Source of the DNA: Streptomyces spinosisporus
Lineage (GTDB): Bacteria; Actinomycetota; Actinomycetes; Streptomycetales; Streptomycetaceae
Length of the DNA: 64,000 bases
Reading direction: 5' to 3'
NCBI RefSeq assembly: GCF_022698145.1
Contig: NZ_JALDAX010000005.1
Span: forward strand, 310,001-374,000
The translations under genes were made by a program, and so were the position numbers. Below, piece after piece: positions 29,669 through 37,636 of this stretch. How positions within the stretch are numbered: the first letter of the stretch is position 1; each line of letters opens with the position of its first letter. The notes under the pieces were generated by a model. That model was not told where the DNA came from and did not search any database. It saw only the letters and a list, made by a program, of their open reading frames with translations.

Positions 29669-31894
29669 ATGCTTGGATCAACCCACGGCACCCTCACCAC
29701 CGACTCCCGCCGGGCCCGGGTCATCGCGTGCGGCGAGCAACCCGGGCCCGCCGTCCACGGCAGGCCGGCTGACGTCGACGACCTCGACGTCGGCGGCCGG
29801 CCGCTCTATGCCGGCGTACCCGATCTGGACCGCTTCTTCCGCCCCGAGTCCGTCGCCGTGATCGGCGCCTCGGACGCCGAGGGGCGGCCCAACACCGGAA
29901 TCACCCGGCAGCTGGTGGCCTGGGCCGAGCGGGTCGGGGCGCGGCTGCACCCGGTCCACCCCAGCCGCCCGTCCGTCTTCGGCCTGCCCTGCTCCCCCTC
30001 CGTCGCCGACCTGCCCGAACAGGTCGACCTCGCCGTCCTGCTGCTCGCCGACCCGCTGCCGGTGCTGGAGGAACTCGCCGAGGCCAAGGTGAAGTTCGCG
30101 GTCGTCTTCGCGTCCGGGTTCGCCGAGACCGGAGCCGAGGGAGCCGCCGCTCAGCAGCGACTGGCGGCCACCGTGGCCCGGTCCGGGATGCGGCTGCTCG
30201 GCCCCAACACCAATCTCAACGCCTTCGAGCACTTCCGGGACGACCTCGAAGGACCGGCCATCGCGCTCATCACCCAGTCCGGGCACCAGGGCCGCCCCGT
30301 CTTCGCCCTCCAGGAACTCGGCATCCGCCTCTCCCACTGGGCGCCCACCGGCAACGAGGCCGACCTGGAGACCGCCGACTTCCTCTCCTACTTCGCCGAG
30401 CGGCCCGAGGTCGGCGCGATCGCCTGCTACGTCGAAGGGCTCAAGGACGGCAGGTCGTTCCTGCTCGCCGCGGACCGGGCCGCCCGGCGGGGCGTGCCGG
30501 TCGTCGCCGTCAAGGTGGGCCGCACCGAGACCGGCGCCCGCACGGCCGCCTCCCACACCGGGAAGCTGACCGGCGCCGACACGGTGGTGGATGCGGCACT
30601 GCGGCAGTTCGGCGTGATCCGGGTGGACGGGCTCGACGAACTCCAGGACACCGCCGCCCTGCTGGCCCGCGCCCGCCCGCCGCGCGCCGAGGGCGTCGTC
30701 GTCTACTCGATCTCGGGCGGCACGGGCGCGCACTTCGCCGACCTCGCGACGGAGGCGGGGCTGCGGCTGCCCGCGCTGTCCGAGGCGAAGCAGGCCGAGC
30801 TGCACCAGTGGATCCCCGGGTACCTGAACGTGGCCAACCCGGTCGACAACGGCGGGCACCCGGTCGGTGACGAGCGCGGCCGGAAGATCATCGACGCCCT
30901 CCTCGACGACCCCGAGGTGGGGGTCCTGATCTGCCCGATCACCGGCCCGTTCCCGCCGCTGAGCGACCGTCTCGTGAAGGACCTGGTGGAGGCGGCCGAG
31001 CGCACGGACAAGCTCGTCTGCGTGGTGTGGGGTTCACCGGTGGGCACCGAACCGGCGTACCGCGACGTCCTGTTGGGCTCCTCCCGCGTGGCCACCTTCC
31101 GCACCGTCGCGAACTGCATCACCGCCGTCCGCGCCTACCTCGACCACCACCGCTTCGTACGCGACTACCACTCCCCCTTCGACGAGGCCCCCCGCACCAC
31201 CTCGCCCTCCTTCCGCAAGGCGCAGGCCCTGATGAGTCCGGGCCGGCAGCTCAGCGAGCACGCGGCGAAACAGCTGCTGCGGGCGTACGGCATCCGCGTC
31301 CCGCGCGAGCAGCTGGTCACCAGCGCCGCCGCGGCCGTACGCGCGGCGAGCCTGGTGGGCTACCCGGTGGTGATGAAGGCGTCCGGTGCGCAGATCGCCC
31401 ACAAGACCGAACTGGGCCTGGTGAAGGTCGGCCTCACCTCCGCGAGCCAGGTGCGCGACGCCTACCGCGAGTTGACGGACATCGCCCGCTACGAAGGGGT
31501 GTCCCTGGACGGCGTCCTCGTCTGCCAGATGGTCGAGCGGGGCGTTGAGATGGTCGTCGGTGTGACGCACGACGAGTTGTTCGGGCCGACGGTCACCGTC
31601 GGGCTCGGCGGGGTGCTGGTCGAGGTGCTGCACGACGTCGCCGTACGCGTGCCGCCCTTCGGCGAGGACCAGGCCCGCGACATGCTCCACGACCTGCGCG
31701 GGCGGGCCCTGCTGGACGGGGTGCGGGGGCGGCCACCGGCCGACCTCGACGCGCTCGTCGAGGTCGTGCTGCGGGTGCAGCGGATGGCGGTGGAACTCGG
31801 GGACGATCTCGCGGAGCTCGACATCAACCCGCTGATGGTGCTGCCCCAGGGGCAGGGGGCCGTGGCGCTGGATGCGTTGGCGGTGTGCCGCTGA
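29669..31894 (+). CDS. Acetate--CoA ligase (ADP-forming) family acyl-CoA synthetase, fused alpha-beta
   Basis: A 741-residue single-chain NDP-forming acyl-CoA synthetase. The CoA-binding Rossmann domain begins FFRPESVAVIGASDAEGRPN in pieces at about 48. The succinyl-CoA-ligase-like domains contain AIALITQSGHQG and VKVGRTETGARTAASHTGKLTG in pieces. The C-terminal ATP-grasp domain has YPVVMKASGAQIAHKTELGLVKVGL in pieces and ends with LAELDINPLMVLPQG in pieces. It activates an acid with ATP to ADP, so unlike the AMP-type ligases it is reversible. The ATG at 29669 has AGGAGCGG upstream; the ATG at 29639 lies inside the operator cluster. Its stop overlaps the hydratase start by one base. Confidence 0.87.
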   Translation: MLGSTHGTLTTDSRRARVIACGEQPGPAVHGRPADVDDLDVGGRPLYAGVPDLDRFFRPESVAVIGASDAEGRPNTGITRQLVAWAERVGARLHPVHPSRPSVFGLPCSPSVADLPEQVDLAVLLLADPLPVLEELAEAKVKFAVVFASGFAETGAEGAAAQQRLAATVARSGMRLLGPNTNLNAFEHFRDDLEGPAIALITQSGHQGRPVFALQELGIRLSHWAPTGNEADLETADFLSYFAERPEVGAIACYVEGLKDGRSFLLAADRAARRGVPVVAVKVGRTETGARTAASHTGKLTGADTVVDAALRQFGVIRVDGLDELQDTAALLARARPPRAEGVVVYSISGGTGAHFADLATEAGLRLPALSEAKQAELHQWIPGYLNVANPVDNGGHPVGDERGRKIIDALLDDPEVGVLICPITGPFPPLSDRLVKDLVEAAERTDKLVCVVWGSPVGTEPAYRDVLLGSSRVATFRTVANCITAVRAYLDHHRFVRDYHSPFDEAPRTTSPSFRKAQALMSPGRQLSEHAAKQLLRAYGIRVPREQLVTSAAAAVRAASLVGYPVVMKASGAQIAHKTELGLVKVGLTSASQVRDAYRELTDIARYEGVSLDGVLVCQMVERGVEMVVGVTHDELFGPTVTVGLGGVLVEVLHDVAVRVPPFGEDQARDMLHDLRGRALLDGVRGRPPADLDALVEVVLRVQRMAVELGDDLAELDINPLMVLPQGQGAVALDALAVCR

Positions 31895-32700
31895 TGGGGG
31901 AGGACCGCGTCGACTGGGTGCTGCACGAGACTGTCGGCGGCGTCTCGTACATCACGCTCAACAGGCCGGAAGCCCTCAACGCCCTCACTCCGGGGCAGCG
32001 CGACCGCGTCATCGCGCTGCTCGACGAGGCCTCGGGGGACCCGGACGTACGGGCTGTGGTGCTGACGGGGACCGGTCGGGGTTTCTGCGCGGGGGCGGAT
32101 CTGCGCGGGGGCGCTTCAGGTGGAGGCGGCGAGCGGATCGCGGGCGATGTGGCCCGCACCCTGCGCCTCGGCGCGCAACGCCTGATCGCGGCGGTCCTCG
32201 ACTGCGAGAAGCCAGTGATCGCGGCGGTGAACGGCACGGCGGCAGGCCTGGGCGCACATCTGGCGCTCGCCTGCGACCTCGTACTGGCCGCTGAATCGGC
32301 GCGCTTCATCGAGGTGTTCGTACGGCGTGGTCTGGTACCGGACGGCGGCGGGGCCTACCTCCTCCCCCGTCTGGTCGGCCCCCAGAAGGCCAAGGAGCTG
32401 ATGTTCTTCGGCGACGCGCTCCCGGCCGCCGACGCCGAACGCCTCGGCCTGGTCAACCGGGTCGTACCGGACGGGGAGTTGGACAAGACGGCCCGCGAGT
32501 GGGCTGCGCGACTGGCCGCGGGCCCCACCCGCGCGCTCGCGATGACCAAGCAACTGGTCAACGCCTCGCTGGACACCGACCGCGCCACGGCCTTCGCCAC
32601 GGAGGCGGCAGCGCAGGAGATCAATATGACGACGGAGGACGCGCAGGAGGGTGTACGCAGCTTCGTCCGACGCACGACCCCGGAGTACAAGGGCCGTTGA
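31894..32700 (+). CDS. Enoyl-CoA hydratase
   Basis: A 268-residue crotonase. It has ITLNRPEALNALTPGQRD in pieces, the oxyanion strand GRGFCAGADLRGG, and AAVNGTAAGLGAHLALACDLVLAAESARF in pieces. FVRRGLVPDGGGAYLLPRLVG in pieces follows, with the hydratase-type acidic position replaced in the second motif (PDGGG). A C-terminal helical segment completes the protein. The stop of the ligase and this ATG overlap as TGATG, so it is co-translated. It presumably hydrates the enoyl-CoA made by the acyl-CoA dehydrogenases of the regulon. An in-frame GTG three codons upstream is an alternative start. Confidence 0.88.
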   Translation: MGEDRVDWVLHETVGGVSYITLNRPEALNALTPGQRDRVIALLDEASGDPDVRAVVLTGTGRGFCAGADLRGGASGGGGERIAGDVARTLRLGAQRLIAAVLDCEKPVIAAVNGTAAGLGAHLALACDLVLAAESARFIEVFVRRGLVPDGGGAYLLPRLVGPQKAKELMFFGDALPAADAERLGLVNRVVPDGELDKTAREWAARLAAGPTRALAMTKQLVNASLDTDRATAFATEAAAQEINMTTEDAQEGVRSFVRRTTPEYKGR

Positions 32701-32729
32701 AGGGGCTGTTGACTCTTCCCTCTTCCCAT

Positions 32730-32744
32730 CTGACGCACCGTCAG
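32730..32744. promoter_or_regulatory. Palindromic operator, copy 10 (CTGACGCACCGTCAG)
   Basis: Identical to copy 1. It lies 17 bp before the chosen flavin reductase start (32762) and 5 bp before an alternative ATG at 32750. It gives this single gene its own regulated promoter despite the hydratase gene ending 30 bp upstream. Confidence 0.78.
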
Positions 32745-32761
32745 CTTCAATGAGGGTTGTG

Positions 32762-33358
32762 ATGGGACACGCAGGAGCGGCAGCAGCCGCCGTCCGCTAC
32801 CTCAGGTCGACCGGGACTCCGAGCCCCGTGGAGGCGCTGCCGCGCCCGGAGCTGCGGTGCGTCGGCGAGGACGAACGGGCGCCGGTCGACCAGGCCGAGT
32901 TCCGACGCGTACTGGGAAGCTTCGCCACGGGCGTCACCGTCATCACCGCCCCGGCCGCTCCCGACGAGGACACCCCGGCCGGCTTCGCCTGCCAGTCCTT
33001 CTCCTCCCTCTCCCTCGACCCACCCCTGATCGCCTTCATGGTCGGCCGCACGTCGACCACCTGGCCCCGCATCGCCCGCGCAGGCGCCTTCTGCGTCAAC
33101 GTCCTCGCCGCCGACCAGAGCGCCCTGTGCCGCACCTTCGCGAGGAGCGGCACGGACAAGTTCACGGGGGTCGAGTACGACACGTCCCCAGCCTCCGGCT
33201 CCCCCCGCCTGACGGGCACCCTCGCCTGGATCGACTGCACGATCCACGCCGTACACACAGGCGGCGACCACCTGATCGTGGTGGGCCGCGTAAACGCACT
33301 GGGCACGACCGACGGGGACGCAGCTCCGCTGCTGTTCCACAAGGGGCGCTTTACGTAG
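32762..33358 (+). CDS. Flavin reductase family protein (HpaC/HsaB-like)
   Basis: A 198-residue FMN split-barrel reductase with an N-terminal extension of about 45 residues. The core reads FRRVLGSFATGVTVITAP in pieces, GFACQSFSSLSLDPPLIAFMVG in pieces, and AGAFCVNVLAADQ, then FTGVEYDTSPASGSPRLTGTLAWIDC in pieces, typical of NAD(P)H:FMN reductases serving two-component monooxygenases. The matching oxygenase is not adjacent. The luciferase-like protein at 2045 in the same regulon is the best candidate. The ATG at 32762 has GAGGG before it; 32750 is an alternative. Confidence 0.85.
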   Translation: MGHAGAAAAAVRYLRSTGTPSPVEALPRPELRCVGEDERAPVDQAEFRRVLGSFATGVTVITAPAAPDEDTPAGFACQSFSSLSLDPPLIAFMVGRTSTTWPRIARAGAFCVNVLAADQSALCRTFARSGTDKFTGVEYDTSPASGSPRLTGTLAWIDCTIHAVHTGGDHLIVVGRVNALGTTDGDAAPLLFHKGRFT

Positions 33359-33369
33359 AAGGGGAAGGG

Positions 33370-33402
33370 TTAGGACTGTACTTCTAAGGAGTACAGTCCT
33401 AA
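33370..33402. promoter_or_regulatory. Perfect 13-bp inverted repeat, probable operator
   Basis: Arms TTAGGACTGTACT and AGTACAGTCCTAA are separated by 7 bp (TCTAAGG). The composition is far less GC-rich than its surroundings and there is no T tract, so it looks more like a regulator binding site than a terminator. It lies 12 bp after the flavin reductase stop and 158 bp before the DHFR-like start. It differs entirely from the CTGACGG operator. Confidence 0.6.
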
Positions 33403-33559
33403 GACATTTCGGACGTGCGGGCATGGATCGCGCCCGGCACGCCCTGAATACGTCGCGGACCCCTGTCGATCCGGCCACCTCCCGTTCGACGTCATGATGT
33501 GCGGCGCCTTGCCGCACGATGACGTGACAGGACTGACGAGGACGGGCGAGGACCCCCGG

Positions 33560-34204
33560 ATGCAACAACTGTTGAGAGTCATGAACTTCAACGTCTCGAG
33601 TGATGGGATCGGTGCCGGTGAGCACCAGAGTCTCGAGCGGCCGTTCGGCCACGACCACCCCGAGAAGCTGTTCGCCTGGGCCGGAGCCACGGCGAGCTGG
33701 CCGATGCGCACGGATCCTGGAGGGAGCCGGGGTCTCGACGACTACTTCACGCGGGACTACGCGCGCAACATCGGTGCCGAGATCATGGGCCGCAACAAGT
33801 TCGGACCCCAGCGCGGGCCCTGGCAGGACAACGAGTGGCGCGGCTGGTGGGGCGAGGAGCCCCCGTTCCACACCCCGGTGTTCGTCATGACCCACCACCC
33901 GCGCCCGTCGTTCACGCTCTCCGACACCACGTTCCACTTCGTAGACGGCACCCCGGCCACCATCCTCGAACGGGCACGGGACGCGGCCCAGGGCAAGGAC
34001 GTCCGCCTCGGCGGCGGAGTCACCACCATCCGCCAGTTCCTCGACGCCGACCTCGTGGACACCCTGCATGTGGCGGTGTCCCCGGTGAAGCTCGGCTCCG
34101 GACTACGCCTGTGGGAGTCCCCCGACGACCTACTCGACCGCTTCCACCTGGAAGTCGTCCCCAGCCCGAGCGGCGTGACCCACCACCTCTTCTGGCGAAG
34201 GTGA
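33560..34204 (+). CDS. Dihydrofolate reductase family (RibD C-terminal domain) protein
   Basis: A 214-residue protein of the RibD-C/DHFR-like fold. MNFNVSSDGIGAG is the first strand and IGAEIMGRNKFGPQRGPW in pieces the NADPH-binding helix. FVMTHHPRPSF, VRLGGGVTTIRQFL in pieces, LHVAVSPVKLGSG and the ending HHLFWRR follow. These proteins are NADPH reductases of unknown substrate, common as singletons in Streptomyces and often under a local regulator. ATG at 33560 matches the usual N-terminus. The inverted repeat at 33370-33402 may be its operator. No folate-specific residues can be claimed. Confidence 0.83.
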   Translation: MQQLLRVMNFNVSSDGIGAGEHQSLERPFGHDHPEKLFAWAGATASWPMRTDPGGSRGLDDYFTRDYARNIGAEIMGRNKFGPQRGPWQDNEWRGWWGEEPPFHTPVFVMTHHPRPSFTLSDTTFHFVDGTPATILERARDAAQGKDVRLGGGVTTIRQFLDADLVDTLHVAVSPVKLGSGLRLWESPDDLLDRFHLEVVPSPSGVTHHLFWRR

Positions 34205-34244
34205 CACGAGGGCCCACGTGAGTTCGGGCCGCGGCTACGAGAGA

Positions 34245-34440
34245 TCAGGCCGAGGGCGCGGGGCCGGAGGAGGGCGACAAAGGGTCGACCACGAAGGTCC
34301 CCAGCTCGACTTCACCCCGCGTCCGGCGATCTCCGGAGTGGACGGCACGCGGCTACCGGCGGATACGTACCGTTTCTGATGCGCTGGATGATCTCCGCCG
34401 CAATCTGGGCCTCACCCTGCGCGGGTCGCGGTTTCGGCGC
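34245..34440 (-). pseudogene. Decayed second copy of a GntR regulator
   Basis: On the reverse strand downstream of the intact GntR gene, three frames together spell a GntR protein. AQIAAEIIQRIRNGTYPP is followed after a one-base loss by GSRVPSTPEIAGR, typical of the GntR winged helix. In a third frame the sequence ends GTFVVDPLSPSSGPAPSA and a stop at 34245. That tail closely parallels the end of the intact neighbour (GWFVSDPLPPSPDAPAPSA). The middle, with the recognition helix, is missing. It looks like a tandem duplicate that has lost function. Confidence 0.55.
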
Positions 34441-34465
34441 GAACTCCCGGGCGCCGAAGGGCGGT

Positions 34466-34747
34466 TTAGGCGGAGGGCGCGGGGGCGTCGGGTGACGGCG
34501 GCAGGGGGTCGGAGACGAACCACCCCCGCTGAGGTACGGCATACACCCAGCCTTCATCGGCCAGCAGCCCGAGCGCCCGCCGCACGGTCGTCCGCGCAAT
34601 CCCGTACCGCTGCACGAGCTGTGCTTCGCTCGGCACCATCCGCCCCGGCTGCCAGTCGCCGCGCCGAATCTGCGCACGCAGAATTTCTGCGAGTTGCCGG
34701 TACGGAGTAAGCGGCGCTCCGTGGTCGATCTCAGCGTCAGGATTCAT
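34466..34747 (-). CDS. Short GntR-family DNA-binding protein
   Basis: A 93-residue protein consisting of little more than a GntR winged helix. It has YRQLAEILRAQIRRGDWQPGRMVPSEAQL in pieces, recognition helix RYGIARTTVRRALGLLADEGW in pieces, wing AVPQRGWFV, and a proline-rich tail. There is no effector domain. Such short GntR proteins are frequent in Streptomyces next to small conserved ORFs and some integrative elements. The ATG at 34747 is preferred over one at 34765. It is divergent from the small ORFs at 34907-35438, which it may repress. The 159-bp space between has the repeats CTACAAGTCGATAC and GATACAAGGCGATACTATG, possible half sites. Confidence 0.85.
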   Translation of the reverse strand: MNPDAEIDHGAPLTPYRQLAEILRAQIRRGDWQPGRMVPSEAQLVQRYGIARTTVRRALGLLADEGWVYAVPQRGWFVSDPLPPSPDAPAPSA

Positions 34748-34906
34748 GGAGTCGACGCTAAGCAACTGGACTGATGTGCGCTCTACCAGATACGTCTCGC
34801 TACAAGTCGATACAAGGCGATACTATGCAGGGGTCATGAAAACGCCCCGGCGGGAAGGGTGAGAGCTTCCGTGCCGGGGCTCAGCCGACTAACCAGGAGT
34901 CGACCT

Positions 34907-35184
34907 ATGCGCAGCCTACTGGCCGCGATTCTGAGCCTTTTCTACCTCCCCGCGGGGCGCACCGCACTGACGCGCCGCCATCCCTCGCCCACCGTCCGCC
35001 CGCCCCCGCGCCCCGACCGGGGCCGCGCCCGCTCCACGTCATCTCCGCCGACGGCCAACCCCTGGTCCGGCCGTACGTCGTTGTATGGGAACGCGAGCGG
35101 GACGAACGGGAGCGGGAGGCGCGCCGGTTGGCCGCGCTCACGCCCCTGCGCCCGGACCACTCCCCCTGGGAGGTCGCCGTATGA
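34907..35184 (+). CDS. Small ORF split over two reading frames
   Basis: The ATG at 34907 (after AACCAGGAG) opens a short hydrophobic N-terminus, MRSLLAAILSLFYLPAGR, but this frame then becomes a low-quality Pro/Arg/Ser sequence. The frame one base back contains a plausible charged C-terminus, RPLHVISADGQPLVRPYVVV in pieces, then WERERDERERE, ending LRPDHSPWEVAV. Its TGA overlaps the next gene's ATG (ATGA). That frame has no start codon of its own. Either a base was lost or gained around 34960-35010, or frameshifting occurs. Related small proteins with a hydrophobic head and charged tail are common in Streptomyces. Function is unknown. Confidence 0.45.
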
Positions 35185-35438
35185 CCGCGCCGCGTCCTCG
35201 CAGCCTCGGCGTCGATCCGGCCACCGGGAAGGAGGCGTTCGCGGTCACGTGCCCCGGAGGCGTTCTCGAGGCATTGGCCGACGCGCACGCCCTGCAGAGC
35301 GCCGCGGCCCTGGCCGCAATCGTCGGCGCCGTGCTCCAGGCCGACAATGCCTCGGACGCCGAACTCGCCGCCCTCGTACCGCCGTTGCATGCGGCACTCG
35401 ACGACTGCATCGGCATGATGGCGGCAGGCCGGGCATGA
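35181..35438 (+). CDS. Small conserved hypothetical protein
   Basis: An 85-residue protein with no known domain. It reads PRSLGVDPATGKEAFAVTCPGG in pieces, followed by alpha-helical ALADAHALQSAAALAAIVGAVLQ in pieces and an acidic, leucine-rich end LHAALDDCIGMMAAGRA. ATG at 35181 overlaps the stop of the preceding split ORF, which suggests translational coupling. The pair is divergent from the short GntR gene, a grouping seen in Streptomyces accessory regions. No function can be given. Confidence 0.65.
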   Translation: MTAPRPRSLGVDPATGKEAFAVTCPGGVLEALADAHALQSAAALAAIVGAVLQADNASDAELAALVPPLHAALDDCIGMMAAGRA

Positions 35439-35519
35439 CGACGTAGAGGTATCGCACCCTCAGGTCGTACGACGATGCCGTGGGTGCCCGGGGCACGCCC
35501 GTCCCGGGCGCCCGCAGCC

Positions 35520-36149
35520 TCAGGCAACCAGGGCCCGGACAAGCATCGTGCCCACGGCCCGGCCCTCTGGCGGGTCGATCAGAGAGGCCCGTACGTCGGA
35601 GAAGCCGTGCCTTGTCAGGATGCGCTCCCACTCGTGCGGGGTGCGGTCGTGCCGCAGTCCGGCTCCGGCGGGCTTGGGTCCTTCACCGCCCGGGGGCAGA
35701 TGCGAGAAGGCCAGGATGCCGCCCCGTGTCAGGCGTGAGCGGATCAGCGGGAGCAGGGTGTCCGGGTCGACGAACCACACGGCGCCGAAGATCGACAGCA
35801 CGACATCGAATGTCTCGTCCGTCCCCCGAAGGAACGCCGTCGCCTCCGCCGTACGGAACTCCAGGCCCGGCAGATTGCCCCATCGCTCCCGCGCGACCTT
35901 CTCCCGAGTGGGAGCCAGGTCCACCCCCAGACCCGTCGCGCCAAGCGTCACGAGGTGCGCGAGGTTGTCACCGCTCCCCGAGCCGAGTTTCAGCACCCGA
36001 CGCCCGGCCACAGGGCCCAGAACGCTCTCGTTCGGCCCGTGATCGGCGTACTGGGTCCAGTTCAGCCAGGTCGTATCACCCTTGGCGTTCACGGCCCGGC
36101 GCGGCTTGTTCCCGGCCGCGTACCTGTCCCAGGACTCAGCCAACGACAT
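35520..36149 (-). CDS. SAM-dependent class I methyltransferase
   Basis: A 209-residue Rossmann methyltransferase. Motif I is VLKLGSGSGDNLAHL, motif II LGVDLAPTREKVARE, an acidic region AEATAFLRGTDETFDVVLSIFGAVWFVD in pieces carries motif IV, and ILAFSHLPPGG follows. ATG at 36149 is preferred because it begins SLAESWDRYAAG, the common start for this group. The substrate is unknown. It neighbours the GntR-associated small ORFs, and similar methyltransferases travel with them in Streptomyces, so it may belong to the same accessory block. Confidence 0.8.
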   Translation of the reverse strand: MSLAESWDRYAAGNKPRRAVNAKGDTTWLNWTQYADHGPNESVLGPVAGRRVLKLGSGSGDNLAHLVTLGATGLGVDLAPTREKVARERWGNLPGLEFRTAEATAFLRGTDETFDVVLSIFGAVWFVDPDTLLPLIRSRLTRGGILAFSHLPPGGEGPKPAGAGLRHDRTPHEWERILTRHGFSDVRASLIDPPEGRAVGTMLVRALVA

Positions 36150-36257
36150 GCGGTGATCCTTCCGGCAAGAGGAGTCGGTCCTCAACGTACGAGGACAGGC
36201 CCCAACTCACCGCCTACCCATGCGAATTCGAGCCCCGCGCCGACCGAGCCGCACGGC

Positions 36258-37577
36258 TCACGCTGCCGCCGCCACCGCGGCAACCGGCCTCCTCCGGATC
36301 ACCAACGCCATAAGCGCCGCCGCCGCGCACAGCGCCCCCGAGGCGTACCAGACCATGTCGTAGGAGCCGAAGGTGTCGCGGGCGACGCCGCCGAGGAAGG
36401 CTACGAGGGCGGCGCCGACCTGGTGGGAGGCGAGGACCCAGCCGAAGACGATGGCGCTGTCGTCGCCGAACTGTTCGCGGCACAGGGCGACGGTGGGCGG
36501 GACGGTGGCGACCCAGTCGAGGCCGTAGAAGACGATGAAGAAGAGCATCGGGGGGTGGACCGACGGTGCCAGGAGCATCGGGAGGAAGAGCAGGCTGATG
36601 CCGCGTAGGGCGTAGTAGACCGCCAGCAGGCGGCGGGGTTCGAAGCGGTCCGTGAACCAGCCGGAGGCGATCGTGCCGACCACGTCGAAGACGCCGATGA
36701 CCGCGAGCAGTGAGGCCGCCGCCTGGATCGGCATGCCGTGGTCGTGGGCGGCGGGTACGAAGTGGGTCTGGATCAGGCCGTTGGTTGAGGCGCCGCAGAT
36801 CGCGAAGGTGCCGGCCAGCAGCCAGAAGGTGCCGGTGCGGGAGGCCGTGGAGAGCACGGTGACGGCTCGGCGGGCGGCGCCGCGCGCGGGCGGCGGCTTC
36901 TCCACGAACTCCTTGGAGCCGTACGGCTTCACGCCCACGTCCGCCGGGTGGTCGCGCAGCAGCAGCCAGACGAAGGGGACGACCGCGAGGGCGGCGAGGG
37001 CCACCGTGACGGCCGCCGGCCTCCAGTCGTGCTTCTCCACGATCCAGGACAGCACCGGCAGGAAGATCAACTGGCCGGAGGCGGACGCGGCGGTGAGGAT
37101 GCCCGTCACCAGGCCCCGGCGCTCGGTGAACCAGCGGTTGGTGACCGTCGCGGCGAACGCCAGCGCCATGGAGCCGGTGCCGAGGCCGACCAGCAGCCCC
37201 CAGCACAGCAGCAGCTGCCAGGCCGCCGTCATCCACACGGTCAGCCCGGAGCCGAGTGCGATCACGGTCAGCGCCACGGCCACGACCTTGCGGATGCCGA
37301 AGCGGTCCATGAGCGCCGCAGCGAACGGCGCGGTCAGCCCGTACAGCGCGAGGTTGATGGAGACCGCGGCGCCGATCGTGCCGCGCGACCAGCCGAAGTC
37401 CTCGTGGAGCGGGTCGATGAGCAGTCCGGGCAGCGAGCGGAAGGCGGCCGCGCCGATGATCGTCACGAAGGTGACGGCGGCGACGAACCAGGCGCGGTGG
37501 ACTCGAGCGGATCGACGGGCCTCGGGCGCCGCGTCGACCGCTGCGGGTTCGGTTGTCTGGGTCACGACATCGAGCAT
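36258..37577 (-). CDS. MFS transporter (monocarboxylate/oxalate-formate type)
   Basis: A major facilitator of about 439 residues with twelve hydrophobic segments. It has the between-helix-2-and-3 motif as AALMDRFGIRKVV and its repeat SGWFTDRFEPRRLLAV in pieces. FGWSRGTIGAAVSINLALYG in pieces and ATVTNRWFTERRGLVTGI in pieces are typical of the oxalate/formate-antiporter and MCT-like subfamilies, which take up organic acids. It is divergent from a GlxA-type regulator gene with about 60 bp between them, so that regulator is likely to control it. The start at 37577 is preferred; 37598 is possible. Confidence 0.85.
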   Translation of the reverse strand: MLDVVTQTTEPAAVDAAPEARRSARVHRAWFVAAVTFVTIIGAAAFRSLPGLLIDPLHEDFGWSRGTIGAAVSINLALYGLTAPFAAALMDRFGIRKVVAVALTVIALGSGLTVWMTAAWQLLLCWGLLVGLGTGSMALAFAATVTNRWFTERRGLVTGILTAASASGQLIFLPVLSWIVEKHDWRPAAVTVALAALAVVPFVWLLLRDHPADVGVKPYGSKEFVEKPPPARGAARRAVTVLSTASRTGTFWLLAGTFAICGASTNGLIQTHFVPAAHDHGMPIQAAASLLAVIGVFDVVGTIASGWFTDRFEPRRLLAVYYALRGISLLFLPMLLAPSVHPPMLFFIVFYGLDWVATVPPTVALCREQFGDDSAIVFGWVLASHQVGAALVAFLGGVARDTFGSYDMVWYASGALCAAAALMALVIRRRPVAAVAAAA

Positions 37578-37636
37578 CCCGGCCGGATTCCTGTGCATCC
37601 ACTGGCCCGAAGGACAGCATTCGTTAGGATCGGGCC

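Noticed and set aside
33370..33402. Rho-independent terminator for the flavin reductase
   Set aside because: The stem is AT-rich and no T tract follows, so an operator is more likely, though termination is not excluded.
34466..35438. Integrative plasmid (pSAM2-type) remnant
   Set aside because: A short GntR and small ORFs recall such elements, but no integrase, replication gene, tRNA or attachment repeat is present.
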